24,195 nt of DNA, taken from positions 1 to 24,195 of the forward strand of contig USGK01000022.1 in assembly GCA_900554175.1 (NCBI GenBank), read 5' to 3'. The notes under the pieces were generated by a model. The model saw only the letters and a list, made by a program, of their open reading frames with translations. It made no database searches and was not told where the DNA came from. The position numbers were made by a program, and so were the translations under genes. Source of the stretch: an uncultured Clostridium sp. (lineage in GTDB: Bacteria > Bacillota > Clostridia > TANB77 > CAG-508). The stretch's first letter is position 1. Every line of letters begins with the position of its first letter. Positions 15,042 to 24,042 of the stretch are shown in pieces.

Positions 15042-17477
15042 ATGAAGGGTTTTTTAAAAAAATTTGTAAATAAAAAAGTACTTATTGTGTTTTTAGTAGT
15101 TATAGTTGTTTTTAATACTATTATTCCAACTTATTCGTATGGATTGGATTTAGGAGGTATTTTATTAAAACCGGTATTTTCACTTTTGGGAACAATGTTG
15201 GATGGAGTAAACTTTCTTTTACAAACTTTTTTAGGTGGAGTAGAAGCCAATAAAAAAGTAGATAGTTTTTCTAGTTGGGAAAAAGAAGCTTTGGCGAGTC
15301 CAGAGAAAATATTCACAAATCAATATCCAATTTTAAATGCAAATTTATTTAGTGTTGATGATAATTCTACTTCTACAGGATGGGTTAAATTCAATGGTTT
15401 ACAGGATTTTAAAGAAGGTGCCGGTAAGTCGACAATTGTTAAGATAAAAAATGCTGTTGCAGGAATATATATTTTACTAAGAAACGTTGGAGCTATTGTC
15501 TTATTGTGTCTACTTATATATACAGGTATTAGAATTGTTCTTTCAGCGAGAATGCCAGAAGAACAATCAAAATGGAAAATGTATTTATTTGATTGGTTAA
15601 AAGCATTAGGGCTATTAGTTTTTATACATTTGATTATGATTGGTATTTTTAAAATAACTGATTTACTTGCAAGTTCATTAGCTGAAACTTTTACTGGTGA
15701 TTCATCAATGACAAAGATAATAAGAGATGGCTTTTGGAATAGTTGGGATAGTGCCCCATTAACAATATATTTAATTATGTATGCTTATACTACATATTTG
15801 ACAATTGTTTTTGCTTTTGCATATTTTAAAAGAGTTATTTGGACATCAATTTTAATAGTAATAGCTCCGGTAGTAGCTGTTTTATATGCGGTTGGTGGAC
15901 AAGGAAAAGATATATATAAAAAATGGTTTAGAGAATATTTAGTTAATTGTTTAATTCAGCCATTTCATATTGTTGTGTATTATATATTGATAATGTTACC
16001 TTTACAAGTAGTTGATCAATCAAATGCTGATTTTAATTTTTTCAGTCTTAATGGGACAGCTGATATTTCAGTTTTAATATATGCATTAATAGCTATTTCA
16101 CTAATTAAGCCAGCTGAAAAATTCATAAGAGGACTATTTGGTATGAATGGTCAAATTGCAGGTACTGCTTCATATGATTCAGGAAAACAAGTTTTAGATT
16201 CAATTGCTAATGCAATTAAACAAACAGTAATGACAGCAGCTACAGTTGCAGCAGCTGCTACAACCGGAGGAGCATCTTTGGCAGCTACAGCAGGGGTAAA
16301 AGGTGCTGCACTTTCGAAAGGAGCAGCTGCTGGAGCAGGAGCAGCGACTGGAGGACCTGGAATTCCAATGGCGGGGGGAAATCCTATTGGAAATACACCT
16401 GGATTACCTAATGCTAATGGTATACATGAGATTGCAGAAGGTATCACAGAAGTAAATGGAACAAGAAGAGTATCGCCAGAGGCATTACAAAATTTAGGCA
16501 GTGAACCAGAACAAATATCAGAAAGACAACAAGCAGTACAGGGTGAGGATTTTGGCACATCACTTGCTAATAGATTAAATGCAAATGGAGAAAATAGTAG
16601 GTTGGGTAGATTATTGAATAATCCTGATGCTATGATGAAAGCTTTAGATGCATATGAATCTGCGGGACAGTGGAGACACATGATGGGAGATGTAGGTAGA
16701 GCTTTTGGAAGTCTCGATGGTGGACCTGGACATCCACCAGTTAGAATGGCTCCTTTTGTAAGAGGAAAAATCAAAGAGAATGCAGAAGAGGCTGAAAAAG
16801 CTTTTGCAACTAGTGGAGTAGCACAAAATTATTTTTATGAAACTCATAAGGAAGAATATAGAGAAAAATATGTTGAAAGGTTTACAACAAAACATTATGA
16901 TGATAAAGGTAAGTTAGTTAAAGTAGATATTGATGAAGAAGCTCTAAAAGAGGCAATGAAAAATGCTGCTAAAACTGATGCTGAAAAAGCAAGTCAATAT
17001 GTAAAATATGGATTTACAGATGTTAAGCAAATAGATGAAATGATGAGAGAAGCAAAAAGTGCAGGATATACAAGACCGGACGATGTTGTTTCATATATGT
17101 CTAAATACAATGCTGTGCAAAGTGCAATGATACGTGAAGGAATTAAAGTGGATGGAGTAACCGTAAGAGCTGATAATATTAATAATGAAGCTATAAGAGA
17201 AGCAATTAAGGAAAATATAAAATACGCAAATATAAGTAAAACAGGTAGAGCTGATGTTAAAGAATCAAATGAGTTAGTTAAGCTTCAAAAGGAAATAGAA
17301 AATAATGGAATAAAATTAAGTTATGATACTCCTGGAGATGTTAAAATAATTTATAATTTAATAGAAAGTGGAAAAAAATCAGGACAGAGAGATATAGGTA
17401 ATATTCCAGGTGGAGATAAAATTCCTACGGAAATTAAAAACTTTATAAATTTTAAAATAACAGGTAATAATAATTAA
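15042..17477 (+). CDS. VirB6/TrbL-like T4SS channel protein with long tail
   Basis: The 811-residue protein starts with a signal-like helix (about 13-33) and has five or six further membrane segments between residues 145 and 370, including AIVLLCLLIYTGIRIVL, a segment around VFIHLIMIGIF and ILIVIAPVVAVLYAVGGQGK. This polytopic layout, with a conserved-looking IAPVVAVLYA segment, fits VirB6/TrbL-type inner-membrane channel proteins. From residue 370 a soluble region of about 440 residues follows: an Ala/Gly-rich stretch (385-440), then charged, helical sequence to the end. That tail matches nothing I know and is much longer than the minimal VirB6. Its place between pilins and the VirB8-like protein supports the assignment. 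Confidence 0.75.
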   Translation: MKGFLKKFVNKKVLIVFLVVIVVFNTIIPTYSYGLDLGGILLKPVFSLLGTMLDGVNFLLQTFLGGVEANKKVDSFSSWEKEALASPEKIFTNQYPILNANLFSVDDNSTSTGWVKFNGLQDFKEGAGKSTIVKIKNAVAGIYILLRNVGAIVLLCLLIYTGIRIVLSARMPEEQSKWKMYLFDWLKALGLLVFIHLIMIGIFKITDLLASSLAETFTGDSSMTKIIRDGFWNSWDSAPLTIYLIMYAYTTYLTIVFAFAYFKRVIWTSILIVIAPVVAVLYAVGGQGKDIYKKWFREYLVNCLIQPFHIVVYYILIMLPLQVVDQSNADFNFFSLNGTADISVLIYALIAISLIKPAEKFIRGLFGMNGQIAGTASYDSGKQVLDSIANAIKQTVMTAATVAAAATTGGASLAATAGVKGAALSKGAAAGAGAATGGPGIPMAGGNPIGNTPGLPNANGIHEIAEGITEVNGTRRVSPEALQNLGSEPEQISERQQAVQGEDFGTSLANRLNANGENSRLGRLLNNPDAMMKALDAYESAGQWRHMMGDVGRAFGSLDGGPGHPPVRMAPFVRGKIKENAEEAEKAFATSGVAQNYFYETHKEEYREKYVERFTTKHYDDKGKLVKVDIDEEALKEAMKNAAKTDAEKASQYVKYGFTDVKQIDEMMREAKSAGYTRPDDVVSYMSKYNAVQSAMIREGIKVDGVTVRADNINNEAIREAIKENIKYANISKTGRADVKESNELVKLQKEIENNGIKLSYDTPGDVKIIYNLIESGKKSGQRDIGNIPGGDKIPTEIKNFINFKITGNNN

Positions 17478-17502
17478 ATAAAAGTTAAAGGAGATACTAA
17501 AT

Positions 17503-18453
17503 ATGTTTAGGAGATGGATACATTCTTTTATAAAAAGATATAAAAATGTAATTATTGAAATCTTAAAAAAGATGGGAATACTTGTAGGTATTATTCTTAT
17601 AGGAATAATAATTATGTCTAGTGTATCAAAAAAAGAAGATAAATCCCAAACAGAAAATAGTATCTCTATTTATAATCCTACACAAACAGTAATAAAAGGT
17701 ACAGAAGTAGACAAAGAAGAATTCGAAGAAGATAATAAAATTATAAGAAATTTTATAGATTATTGCAATAGTAATAAAATTGAAAGTGCATATAGTTTAT
17801 TGTCAAATCAATGTAAGGAATTATTATATCCAACAATACAAGATTTTGAAAAAAAGTATTATAATACATTATTTTCATCAAAAAGAGAATATAATTTACA
17901 AAGCTGGATTAATGAAGGTAAATATCATACATATCAAGTAAGATTTATAGAAGATATATTATCAACGGGGAAATATGATGATTCAAAAAAGGGACAAGAT
18001 TACATTACAATTGATTTATCTTTAGATGAACCTAAATTAAATATTGGTGGTTATATTAAAGAAGAGGCAATTAATAAAGAAACAAGTAATGATATTGTAA
18101 ATGTATTGGCTGTAAAGAAGAATGTTTATATGGAATATGAAGAATACTATATAAAAATAAATAATAAATCAGATTATAAGATTTTATTAGATACTAATAC
18201 AAATTTAAGTTCTATAAAGCTTGTTGATGAAAATAATGTAAAATATGCTCCTTTTAAAAAAGAAATAAAAAATTTAAATGATGAATTGTCATCAGACGTA
18301 ATAAGACCATTAAAAATTAAATTTAATAGACCATATAGCTCAAATGTTAGAGTTGACTATATAGAATTTTCAGATATTGTTCCAGATGTTCAAAAGTACA
18401 ATTCATCAAATAATTATACGGATAGAGTAAATGTAAAAATAAAATTACGTTAA
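17503..18453 (+). CDS. Membrane-anchored VirB8/TcpC-like protein
   Basis: The 316-residue protein has a basic cytoplasmic N-terminus, one membrane helix (about 25-43), and an outward-facing remainder. The stretch IIRNFIDYCNSNKIESAYSLLSNQCKELLYPTIQDFEKKYY, from about residue 80, has the helical pattern of NTF2-like domains used by VirB8 and TcpC. The C-terminal half (about 190-316) looks like a beta-rich domain. In Gram-positive T4SS, such proteins link the inner-membrane complex to the cell wall side. The assignment rests on topology, pattern and neighbours, not clear sequence identity. Confidence 0.55.
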   Translation: MFRRWIHSFIKRYKNVIIEILKKMGILVGIILIGIIIMSSVSKKEDKSQTENSISIYNPTQTVIKGTEVDKEEFEEDNKIIRNFIDYCNSNKIESAYSLLSNQCKELLYPTIQDFEKKYYNTLFSSKREYNLQSWINEGKYHTYQVRFIEDILSTGKYDDSKKGQDYITIDLSLDEPKLNIGGYIKEEAINKETSNDIVNVLAVKKNVYMEYEEYYIKINNKSDYKILLDTNTNLSSIKLVDENNVKYAPFKKEIKNLNDELSSDVIRPLKIKFNRPYSSNVRVDYIEFSDIVPDVQKYNSSNNYTDRVNVKIKLR

Positions 18454-18467
18454 AAGGAGGCAAAAGT

Positions 18468-21400
18468 ATGAGTAAGAAGAAGGAAGAAAAAGGAAGCAAA
18501 AAAAAGAAAAAACAGAATGCTATGATTATAGGGACAGCTTTGAGTCCAATTATTACTGTACTTTTGATAGCTGCATGTCTTATAGCTATAATTCAAGGTA
18601 TTCTAGATATAATAGTTGGAGTGGTTGAGGATATAATGAGCTTTGTAACAAATCCAGTTGCTACTGTTGAGAAGATTTATAAATGGACGTCAAATTCGGC
18701 AAGTTATATTTTTAATACTGGTAATTATAATGGACCAAATCCAAGTGGTTTTACTATTATATTGGATGAAGAAACTGTTAAAAATATACAAGAACAAATT
18801 ACGGCACAATCCATTGGCTGTAAAGAGGCTGGGTTGACAGATATTGTAATAAAGAAGATGATTTTAGTTAATTATATGACGAGTACTACAGAAGATACTG
18901 AAATAGGTTTGCCAATGAGTGAAGAAGAAATGAAAGAGGTAATGGAAAAAGATAAGCCATCTCAAATTGCTATAAAAGATAAAAATATAATAATGAAAAA
19001 AGGAATTTTTATGTATTGGCAAGGAGATGGAAATGGACATGGTGAATCTGGAAAGTGGTATGTATCAGTCCAAGGAATTATAAATTTTGTTGATGAAAAT
19101 GGAACCAAAATAAATCCATATAATAATTCTCCATGGTCAGATGATAGTAGTAATAGTGATTTTAAAGAAATAGCAAAAGCATATGAAAAAGTTTATGAAG
19201 ATGGAAAAGATCAGTATGCTGCTGCTATAAGAGATACTATGGAACATGCATATACTGTTAAGACTATCGGACAAATTCAGATGAATAAAGTAAAAACGTC
19301 AAGTATTGAAACGGTTTATTCATATAATGACGAAGAGGTCATTAAAGAAAAAAAAGAGCATCAGTACAAAGTTGAAGAAGAAACTTTAGATTATTCACAA
19401 TATATATCTCAATATGTTATGCCAATGGACTTTTTAGTGTCATTACTTGAAATTACAGGAAGTAATGATTTTGTAGAGGCTGTAAGTAATCTTGTTGGAA
19501 ATCAAAGAATTGAAATAGTAATTAGTGCAGATACAGTACTTACACAAGATCAAGATACTACAACATACAAAGATAATATTACTGTAAAAGGAAAACAATT
19601 AGTTGAAGATAATGTGACAACACAAAAGAAAAATAATGGGCAAACAGTGACAACTACAAATAAGTCCACAAATGATCAGGAAGTTTTTATAACAAAAAAA
19701 GTGGAAGATAGCACAGATTATAACGTAAAAAAAGAAGTTACAACAAAAACAGAAGATATAAGTTATGGTATTTCAATAAAAAGTGCTTTAACTTGGTATT
19801 GCAAAGTTGAATATGATGTTAATTCAGATATTAAAATGAGTTATACAACTGAGGATAAAGACAAAAATGAAGTAACAGATAATGTAACTTATAGTAGTTC
19901 TGAAGTGGATTTAAAAGTTTTAGACGAATATCTGAAAGATGCAGAATCAAAGCGTATTTGGGTAGATCAAAAAGATAAAAATGAATCAACAAACTATAAT
20001 GAATTAAACGAAAAGGGTGTAAAAGAATTACCGAATAATACCAAAAATATTGATGATAAATTAAAAGCAATAATACTATCAAAAGTGTGTTATGACAATG
20101 ATGAAAAGAAATCATTCTTTTCGCAAGAAAATTTAGCTAAGGAAAATAAGAAAGATAATAAAGATGAAGAAACAAAAAAAGATAAAGACATAATAAAAGA
20201 GGAAAAGGAAACTAAATATTATGCCGCAAGAGTAACAAATATGTTAGAGTCTGAAAGTAATATAAAAAATTCAAAGATAAAGGTAAGACTAGAAAAGATT
20301 ACTTCAGGATCGACGTCAGTAAAAAATTATGAAGATTATACAGATAGATTTTTGGGGCTATTAAAAAATGATACAGGTACATATGTAGAAGGAGCTAACT
20401 TTAATCCGAATGGTAAAAAAGTAATTTATGAAGATGTATATAAGAGTAATGCAGTGGTAGGTGATTTACTTGTAAATGGAGCAGATGCATTATTTCAATT
20501 TATGGAATCTACAACATCATATAATAAGAATTTAGAAAATGTAATGAAGTATATATTATACAGATATAGTGGAATTGATTATGGAGTTACAGACTTTAAA
20601 GCGGTTTTGGATTTTCTAAATAACTCAACTTTTTCAAATATAGGAGGAGATAGTAGTATAGAATGTTTGATTAAAATGATGGCTTCATACGAAGGAACAA
20701 ATACTACGAAGGACGGAAAAAAATATTTGATTTTAGATGGATATAATAATGATGGATTTCATAGTATTAGTACAGCATATGGATTGATGTTTTACGCAAA
20801 GGGATATACTGGATTTGAATATAGTAAAAGTTTCAATAATGCATTTAAAGATAGTAATATAAATACCACTTTAGAAAAAAGGCTTGGGGGATTGATTCAG
20901 AGCAATGGAGAAGTAGATGCAACAGGAGTATCATCTGAATTTCCATATTATTTTCCTGAAAAATATGCTATAGAAACAGAAGTTGTAGAACAAGCAATGA
21001 GGTATATTTTATCGGATAAATCATCGGCAGTAAAGAAAATACTTGAAGACTACAATAAGGAGAACAATAAGAATGTGGTTTTAACTCAGGAACAAATTAA
21101 TGCTATAATTGATGCAGACTGGCAATATGCTAATTTTGATCCACAACAATTTATTGAAGAATATGGAAAAATTTATAATAAAAATGGAATTAAAACCGAA
21201 GATTTAGAAGGATTAAGAAATAAATTTTCAGCTTTTTATGATACCACTTATGGAAATAGAACAAGTAATAGATGGAAGTTATTTAAAGAAGGAGTATATA
21301 CATTAAAAGATGGTACAGTTCTAACACCTTCGTCTGGATCAGGTGAAGGTGTGGCTAATGTTGCAATGGAATTAGTGGAATTAACTAAAATGGGAGGAAA

Positions 21401-21854
21401 AGAAGAAACAGCTTACGAAGGAAGAAGGTCTAGTGAAGGTTATTCTTCAGATATTTATGTATGTGCAAGTTTTGTGTCAGAAGCATTATATAGGGCTACA
21501 GGATTTACTGAATGGAGTGATGCAGTAGGAAATTTAGGAAGAAATTTAAATAAAAGTCCAGATTTTGAGTTGGTATACTATAAAACTTGGAGTCAAGAAG
21601 AATTTTCAGGGAATGTTAATGCAGATAAAAAAGTGTCAGATATAATACAACCAGGTGATGTAGTAGGAGTGTCAAAGACAGCAGGATTTTTTGATCATGT
21701 TGTTATATATATAGGCAATGACCAATATGCGCATCATGGTGGAGGAAGTGGAGCTTCAAATTATCCAAATATAGGATCAGGATTTTTCTCGAAATATAAT
21801 GGAAACTTTATTAGTGGATACGGTATAAAATATATATTTAGAGCAAAAAAATAG
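18468..21854 (+). CDS. Large membrane-anchored cell-wall hydrolase (lysozyme-like plus NlpC/P60-like)
   Basis: The 1128-residue protein has a highly basic N-terminus (residues 1-17), a membrane helix (about 20-45), and a huge extracellular part. Residues 100-700 are hydrophilic, Thr/Lys-rich and largely beta-like, with no family I recognise. A region from about 725 to 950 resembles phage-type lysozymes: IECLIKMMASYEG with candidate catalytic Glu742, then LTQEQINAIIDADW and NRWKLFKEGVY. The C-terminal region (about 958-1128) looks like an NlpC/P60 or CHAP peptidase, with candidate Cys999 in VCASFVSEAL and His1077 in FFDHVVIYIGN. This pair resembles CwlT/Orf14 and VirB1-type hydrolases that open peptidoglycan for T4SS assembly. 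The lysozyme part is the less certain. Confidence 0.72.
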   Translation: MSKKKEEKGSKKKKKQNAMIIGTALSPIITVLLIAACLIAIIQGILDIIVGVVEDIMSFVTNPVATVEKIYKWTSNSASYIFNTGNYNGPNPSGFTIILDEETVKNIQEQITAQSIGCKEAGLTDIVIKKMILVNYMTSTTEDTEIGLPMSEEEMKEVMEKDKPSQIAIKDKNIIMKKGIFMYWQGDGNGHGESGKWYVSVQGIINFVDENGTKINPYNNSPWSDDSSNSDFKEIAKAYEKVYEDGKDQYAAAIRDTMEHAYTVKTIGQIQMNKVKTSSIETVYSYNDEEVIKEKKEHQYKVEEETLDYSQYISQYVMPMDFLVSLLEITGSNDFVEAVSNLVGNQRIEIVISADTVLTQDQDTTTYKDNITVKGKQLVEDNVTTQKKNNGQTVTTTNKSTNDQEVFITKKVEDSTDYNVKKEVTTKTEDISYGISIKSALTWYCKVEYDVNSDIKMSYTTEDKDKNEVTDNVTYSSSEVDLKVLDEYLKDAESKRIWVDQKDKNESTNYNELNEKGVKELPNNTKNIDDKLKAIILSKVCYDNDEKKSFFSQENLAKENKKDNKDEETKKDKDIIKEEKETKYYAARVTNMLESESNIKNSKIKVRLEKITSGSTSVKNYEDYTDRFLGLLKNDTGTYVEGANFNPNGKKVIYEDVYKSNAVVGDLLVNGADALFQFMESTTSYNKNLENVMKYILYRYSGIDYGVTDFKAVLDFLNNSTFSNIGGDSSIECLIKMMASYEGTNTTKDGKKYLILDGYNNDGFHSISTAYGLMFYAKGYTGFEYSKSFNNAFKDSNINTTLEKRLGGLIQSNGEVDATGVSSEFPYYFPEKYAIETEVVEQAMRYILSDKSSAVKKILEDYNKENNKNVVLTQEQINAIIDADWQYANFDPQQFIEEYGKIYNKNGIKTEDLEGLRNKFSAFYDTTYGNRTSNRWKLFKEGVYTLKDGTVLTPSSGSGEGVANVAMELVELTKMGGKEETAYEGRRSSEGYSSDIYVCASFVSEALYRATGFTEWSDAVGNLGRNLNKSPDFELVYYKTWSQEEFSGNVNADKKVSDIIQPGDVVGVSKTAGFFDHVVIYIGNDQYAHHGGGSGASNYPNIGSGFFSKYNGNFISGYGIKYIFRAKK

Positions 21855-21872
21855 TTACAGGAGATTGAATAT

Positions 21873-23222
21873 ATGAAGAAATTGAAAATAATAATTATTA
21901 TTACAGCGATTTTATTTTTAGCTATTTTTTTAATATTAATTAATAGTTTAAAAGAGATAGATAAAAAGAATGAACTGGGTAGACAAGGAGAAAAAGAAGT
22001 AATTAGTAGTAATTTAGAATTTACTTCTGTAAATGATGACTATACTTTTTTTAGAGTAAAGAGTGGCATTGACAAATATTTAAATTATGTGGATTCAAAG
22101 AATAAAGAAGCTATTTATGGATTACTAGATAGAAAGTTTATAGATAATAAGAAGATTACTAAAGAAAATGTTTTAGAGTATGTAAAGGAATATAATAGTA
22201 ATGTAAATAAATATGAAATTGAAAATATGTATGTTTTGAATAAGTTCAGCAAAGTTATCTATTATATAGATTGTAAAATTTTGACAACAGGCAATAATAA
22301 TTCTGTAAATATGTATTTGAAGATGACAGTAAATTATAATACAAGTTCGGTTTTTTCTATAGCAGAATCTAGTAAAGAAGAGTTTGAAAAATATATAAAT
22401 AATAGTGAAGGTAACAGTGATATAGATTTATCCGATATAATCGAAAATGATTACAATGTATTAGAAGGGGAAATTCTAAAAGATGAAGACAAAGTTAAGA
22501 AATATTTTTATGACTATATTGAAAACGCAGTATATTATAAATCATTTGCTTATGAAACTTTAGATAAAGAATTTAAAGAAAAGCGTTTTGGTAGTTTAGA
22601 AAATTATGAGAAATACTTAACCAAAAATAATAAAATACTTCAGCAGATGGAACTAAATAAGGCAAAAAAATATACTGATTTTAACAATTACGATGAGTAT
22701 GAAAAATATTATACAGGAAAGTTGCAATTAGGATTAAGAAATTATAAAGTTAATAAATTTGATAATTATACTCAATATATTTGTAAAGACTATAATAACA
22801 ACTATTATATTTTTAAAGTTACTGATGATATGAAATATTCTGTAATATTAGATACATATACTGTAGATTTGCCACAATTTAAAGAGAAATATAATTCCTC
22901 AAATGAACAAGAACGAGTTATTTTAAATATTGATAGATTTTTTAAATCAATAAATAATGATGATTATAAATTTGCATATAGTTGTTTATCAGATGGATTC
23001 AAAAATAATTATTGCAAATCAGTAAGTGAATTTGAAAATAAAATTAATAATAGTATATTTAAAAATAACAATATTGAATATTTAGATTTTAAAAATGAAG
23101 GAGAAATATATATATATAATATAAAAGTTTTTAATGAAGACAAGTCAAGTAGTAAAAGTATGCAAATTATAATGAAACTAGGTAATGATACAAATTTTGT
23201 GATGTCTTTTAGTATAAAATAA
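21873..23222 (+). CDS. Membrane-anchored protein with three NTF2-like repeats (VirB8/TcpC-like)
   Basis: The 449-residue protein has an N-terminal membrane helix (about 5-25) and a long outside part. Three segments share the helix pattern of the 316-residue protein at 17503: near residue 62 (IDKYLNYVDSKNKEAIYGLL), near 207 (VKKYFYDYIENAVYYKSFAY) and near 350 (IDRFFKSINNDDYKFAYSCL). Each is followed by more strand-like sequence, as in NTF2 folds. TcpC of Clostridium has two such domains; three would be unusual. It is last in the unit, with the terminator directly after the stop. Confidence 0.5.
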   Translation: MKKLKIIIIITAILFLAIFLILINSLKEIDKKNELGRQGEKEVISSNLEFTSVNDDYTFFRVKSGIDKYLNYVDSKNKEAIYGLLDRKFIDNKKITKENVLEYVKEYNSNVNKYEIENMYVLNKFSKVIYYIDCKILTTGNNNSVNMYLKMTVNYNTSSVFSIAESSKEEFEKYINNSEGNSDIDLSDIIENDYNVLEGEILKDEDKVKKYFYDYIENAVYYKSFAYETLDKEFKEKRFGSLENYEKYLTKNNKILQQMELNKAKKYTDFNNYDEYEKYYTGKLQLGLRNYKVNKFDNYTQYICKDYNNNYYIFKVTDDMKYSVILDTYTVDLPQFKEKYNSSNEQERVILNIDRFFKSINNDDYKFAYSCLSDGFKNNYCKSVSEFENKINNSIFKNNNIEYLDFKNEGEIYIYNIKVFNEDKSSSKSMQIIMKLGNDTNFVMSFSIK

Positions 23223-23269
23223 AAAAAAATTGGAGCGAAAGGATTAAATTCATTGCTCCAATTTTTTTT
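23221..23269 (+). terminator. Terminator closing the T4SS-like locus, bidirectional
   Basis: ATTGGAGC (23229-23236) pairs with GCTCCAAT (23255-23262), extended by seven A-T pairs, with an 18-base loop and eight T. The mirrored A run means it can also stop transcription coming from the minus-strand genes on the right. Confidence 0.92.
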
Positions 23270-23278
23270 AATAATTAT

Positions 23279-23521
23279 TTAATTAAAATAACAAATCAAC
23301 GCAAATATTATTATTAAAAAAATAAAAAATTCTTTTATATTAATATTAAATAAAGCATTACCAAAAAGTTGAGTTTTTAATAAAATAAATATTATAAATA
23401 AAATTAAAAAGAATAATAGAAATTTTGAAAACATAAGAAAAATATTTTTTAGAGATATTTTTATATAATTACTTCCGATTAGTAAAATCTTTTTTATGAT
23501 AATTTTCATTATAATTATCAT
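23279..23521 (-). CDS. Small membrane ORF overlapping the J-domain gene
   Basis: This 80-residue frame has two hydrophobic segments (about 30-48 and 64-79). It overlaps the 3' end of the J-domain gene by 53 bases in the +1 frame. No ribosome binding site precedes its possible starts at 23521 or 23509. An open frame of this length in such stop-rich, A+T-rich DNA is somewhat unexpected by chance. It could be an independent coupled protein, the displaced C-terminal membrane part of the J-domain protein, or a chance frame. Confidence 0.35.
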   Translation of the reverse strand: MIIIMKIIIKKILLIGSNYIKISLKNIFLMFSKFLLFFLILFIIFILLKTQLFGNALFNINIKEFFIFLIIIFALICYFN

Positions 23522-23957
23522 CGGAAGTATTTGATCTATTATTATATATATTATTTGTATTATTAAAATTATTAGGTTTGTATTTAGTTGATGAATTATT
23601 AAAATTATTTTTATTTATATTTTGGTAATTATCATAATGAGTATTTTTATTAAAAAAAGTATTTTTTAAATTATTTAATTCTTTTTTTAGTTTCATATTT
23701 TCATCAATTAATATATTATAATCTTCTAGAGTAATAAAATTATTTTTAAGAGTTTTATCATATTCATTTCTTTTTAAAGTATCAGATAAAATATCATAAG
23801 CCTCATTTATTTCTTTTATTTTATGTTCGCATTCTAATTTTGAGGATTCATCTTGTAAATCAGGATGATATTTTTTTACTAAGATTTTATATGCTTTATC
23901 TATAATTTCTTTAGATGCGTTTTTATCAACTTCTAATAATTCATAATAATTCTTCAT
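23469..23957 (-). CDS. J-domain (DnaJ-like) protein with Asn-rich tail
   Basis: The 162-residue protein begins with a complete J domain (about 1-68): YYELLEVDKNASKEIIDKAY, helix II ending KKYHPDL with the HPD motif at about 31-33, and EINEAYDILSDTLKRNEYD. HPD stimulates the ATPase of Hsp70 (DnaK). There is no Gly/Phe region, zinc finger or C-terminal substrate domain, so this is a class III J protein, not housekeeping DnaJ. A short coiled coil (about 75-100) and an Asn/Tyr-rich low-complexity tail follow. The ribosome binding site AAGGAG is good. The downstream overlapping membrane frame may be its missing C-terminus. Confidence 0.88.
   Translation of the reverse strand: MKNYYELLEVDKNASKEIIDKAYKILVKKYHPDLQDESSKLECEHKIKEINEAYDILSDTLKRNEYDKTLKNNFITLEDYNILIDENMKLKKELNNLKNTFFNKNTHYDNYQNINKNNFNNSSTKYKPNNFNNTNNIYNNRSNTSDDNYNENYHKKDFTNRK
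23471..23528. repeat. Nested inverted repeats in the J-domain/membrane ORF overlap
   Basis: ACTTCCGAT (23471-23479) and ATCGGAAGT (23520-23528) are perfect 9-bp inverted repeats. Inside them ATGATAATT (23497-23505) and AATTATCAT form a second 9-bp stem. The structure spans exactly the overlap of the two minus-strand frames. Confidence 0.55.
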
Positions 23958-23979
23958 TAAATTTTCTCCTTACAATAAT

Positions 23980-23985
23980 ATTATA
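23980..23985 (-). promoter_or_regulatory. Extended -10 promoter of the J-domain gene
   Basis: On the minus strand TGTTATAAT gives a TGn-TATAAT extended -10 about 22 bases before the start codon. No good -35 is present at the right distance, which an extended -10 can tolerate. Confidence 0.5.
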
Positions 23986-24016
23986 ACATAAAAATAGAAT
24001 AAAAAATAAAATAATT

Positions 24017-24041
24017 AAAGCTCGCATATCATGCGAGCTTT
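24017..24041 (-). terminator. Terminator after the hemW-like gene
   Basis: AAAGCTCGCAT (24017-24027) and ATGCGAGCTTT (24031-24041) form a perfect 11-bp stem with a three-base loop. T-rich sequence follows on the minus strand, and six T follow on the plus strand. It begins one base beyond the stop codon of the partial gene on its right. Confidence 0.88.
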
Positions 24042-24042
24042 T

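Noticed and set aside
16151..16774. 207-residue minus-strand frame, Pro/Ala-rich
   Set aside because: It is the mirror of the Ala/Gly-rich tail of the VirB6-like gene, lacks a start signal, and its sense gene is well supported.
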